Shown piece after piece: positions 62,830 through 64,000 of a DNA stretch of 64,000 nt; the first letter of the stretch is position 1; each line of letters opens with the position of its first letter. Source of the DNA: Bacillus cereus. GTDB lineage: Bacteria; Bacillota; Bacilli; Bacillales; Bacillaceae_G. The stretch covers positions 3,349,001 to 3,413,000 of the forward strand of contig NZ_CP089518.1 in NCBI RefSeq assembly GCF_025917685.1. The letters are read 5' to 3'. Made by a program: the position numbers and the translations under genes. Under the pieces are notes generated by a model, which was not told where the DNA came from, did not search any database, and saw only the letters and a program-made list of their open reading frames with translations.

Positions 62830-64000
62830 TTATCTTCTATTTACTATAGGGAACAATTCCGACAGTGGAACGATTCTTCCGCTTTCATCTTTAAACACAA
62901 TATGCTCTCTCGTTAAATGACGCGGACTCTTCACTCCCGCTGCTGCCGCTAATGAAAACAAACTATATCTCATACTAATAACATAGTTCATTACTCGCCA
63001 TTTCTTTTCATACGGATCTAATGCTTTTTGGTAGTGTGGATTCGTAGTTGCAACCCCAGATGGACATTGTCCTGAATTACATTGAAGCGCCATAATACAA
63101 CCACTCGCCATCATAAATCCGCGTGCTGAATTTACAGCATCTGCACCAATAGCTAAAGCAATCGCCACTTTATCTGGTGTGATTAACTTCCCGGAGGCAA
63201 ACACCTTTAGTTTATCCCTGACACCAAAATGATTTGCCGTATCAATAAATGTAAGTAATGCCGGTATAAGCGGAAGCCCCATACTATCTGCCATCGATTT
63301 ATATGTTGCACCTGATCCACCTTCTGAACCGTCGATTGTAATAAAATCTGGATAGATGTTTAATTCTTTCATTGTTTCTAATAAATCTTCCAAAGGCTCC
63401 TGTTGACCAATTACAATTTTCATCCCGATTGGTTTACCGCCGTTTTCTTGCAACTTTCGAATAAAATAAAGTGTATCCGCTGCATTTTTTAAAAATGAAA
63501 ATCGATTCGGTGAATTAATCGTCTCCCCTTCTCGTACGTTCCGAACAGAAGCAATTTTCTCATTTACTTTTTGTCCCTCTAGATGGCCACCACGTATTTT
63601 AGCACCTTGCCCAAATTTCAACTCGAACGCCTTAATATTACTTTCTTTCGCTTTATCCATAAATTTCTCCATTGAAAAATTCCCGTCTTCATCACGGTAT
63701 CCGAATAACCCTGGACCAATTTGCGCAACGATATTCGCACCTGTATGTAAATGTTCTGGAATTACACCCCCTTCTCCAGTATTAATCCATGATCCACCTG
63801 CCATTTTCGCACCAAAACCGCTCGCTAAAATATAATTTTCTCCAATCGCACCGTAAGATGTCGCTGATGCTCCAAACATTCCATGTAGCTTCCACGGATA
63901 TTTTCGGTTTTCACCGACTATAATTGCATCGTCTTCTTCATACAGCCAAAGATTTGTTGTATCCGCTGTCAATTTTTCTCTTCTTGAAAATAAACCTTCT
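62830..64000 (-). CDS. yerD: FMN-binding glutamate synthase family protein (YerD-like), 5' part outside window
   Basis: The last 390 codons of a gene that continues past base 64000 (the frame is open to the edge: EGLFSRREKLTADTTNLWLY). It is homologous to the FMN/glutamate-synthase domain of GltB: GPGLFGYRDEDGNFS near the middle, GGHLEGQKV, the FMN-phosphate loop DGSEGGSGATYKSMADS, and CNSGQCPSGVATT near the C-terminus, a cysteine region resembling the Fe-S site. B. subtilis YerD is about 525 residues. No GltD or glutaminase part is present, so it is not a complete glutamate synthase; its reaction is not established. Confidence 0.88.
   Translation of the reverse strand, partial: EGLFSRREKLTADTTNLWLYEEDDAIIVGENRKYPWKLHGMFGASATSYGAIGENYILASGFGAKMAGGSWINTGEGGVIPEHLHTGANIVAQIGPGLFGYRDEDGNFSMEKFMDKAKESNIKAFELKFGQGAKIRGGHLEGQKVNEKIASVRNVREGETINSPNRFSFLKNAADTLYFIRKLQENGGKPIGMKIVIGQQEPLEDLLETMKELNIYPDFITIDGSEGGSGATYKSMADSMGLPLIPALLTFIDTANHFGVRDKLKVFASGKLITPDKVAIALAIGADAVNSARGFMMASGCIMALQCNSGQCPSGVATTNPHYQKALDPYEKKWRVMNYVISMRYSLFSLAAAAGVKSPRHLTREHIVFKDESGRIVPLSELFPIVNRR

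Noticed and set aside
1..64000. CRISPR arrays, tRNA, rRNA, insertion sequences, prophage
   Set aside because: No regularly spaced direct repeats, no cloverleaf or rRNA-like sequence, no transposase or phage structural genes were seen. The single amidase at 55371 is not enough to claim a prophage.

Overview
The window is chromosomal DNA of a low-GC, endospore-forming Firmicute of the Bacillus cereus group. The evidence is the sporulation gene content (sspN, sspO, sspP, cotM, sleL), the strong A+T bias, a bcr1-type B. cereus-group repeat, and gene order matching the B. subtilis parC-parE-yneT...plsY-yneR-yneP...yneN-citB-sspO-sspP-cotM block. A complete urease cluster is present. Only some lineages of the group carry one (ATCC 10987 is a known example), so this is probably a urease-positive B. 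cereus sensu lato strain. I see no rRNA, tRNA, CRISPR array, insertion sequence or prophage.

Layout. 1-7.7 kb: start of a methyltransferase gene, three tandem OppA-type peptide-binding lipoproteins with near-identical promoters, and a dicarboxylate/cation symporter. 7.8-11.5 kb: an ABC-2 exporter divergent from its probable TetR regulator across two matching operators, a Gfo/Idh/MocA oxidoreductase and a bcr1-like repeat. 11.6-21.4 kb: topoisomerase IV (parC, parE), a 31-residue membrane peptide, a CoA-binding protein, an HtrA protease, an orphan response regulator and anaerobic ribonucleotide reductase nrdD-nrdG. 21.6-34.5 kb: plsY, yneR, a thioesterase, the cortex enzyme SleL, small spore-protein genes, a DnaQ-like exonuclease, a ResA-like thioredoxin, small membrane proteins, an ABC half-exporter, aconitase, a polysaccharide deacetylase and CotM.

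34.5-48.3 kb: an MFS transporter, an alanyl-tRNA editing protein, a Nudix hydrolase, a SAP-domain protein, a fatty-acid module (yhfS-like thiolase, two acyl-CoA ligases) with the biotin transporter gene bioY behind a clear BirA operator, an ABC-2 system with a membrane-bound XRE regulator, a small decayed gene, a zinc ribbon, a GNAT protein and CsbD. 48.4-55.0 kb: ureABCEFGD followed by UreI/AmiS and NixA-type channels, so one operon supplies enzyme, nickel-insertion chaperones, urea entry and nickel uptake. 55.1-64.0 kb: DUF2164 protein, amidase, PP2C-like phosphatase, YitT protein, VOC protein, a sporulation-type orphan histidine kinase, an APH-fold kinase, the MhqO/MhqD quinone-response pair behind three MhqR-like operators, and the C-terminal part of a YerD-like FMN-binding glutamate synthase homologue.

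The strongest new-looking signals are regulatory: matched promoters and CodY-like boxes on the oppA trio, a paired TetR operator, NrdR-like boxes 32 bp apart, sporulation promoters on the small spore genes with a structured sspO leader, a BirA box at bioY, a 42-bp perfect palindrome at the acyl-CoA ligase gene, and triple MhqR boxes. I did not find a convincing wholly new multi-gene system.
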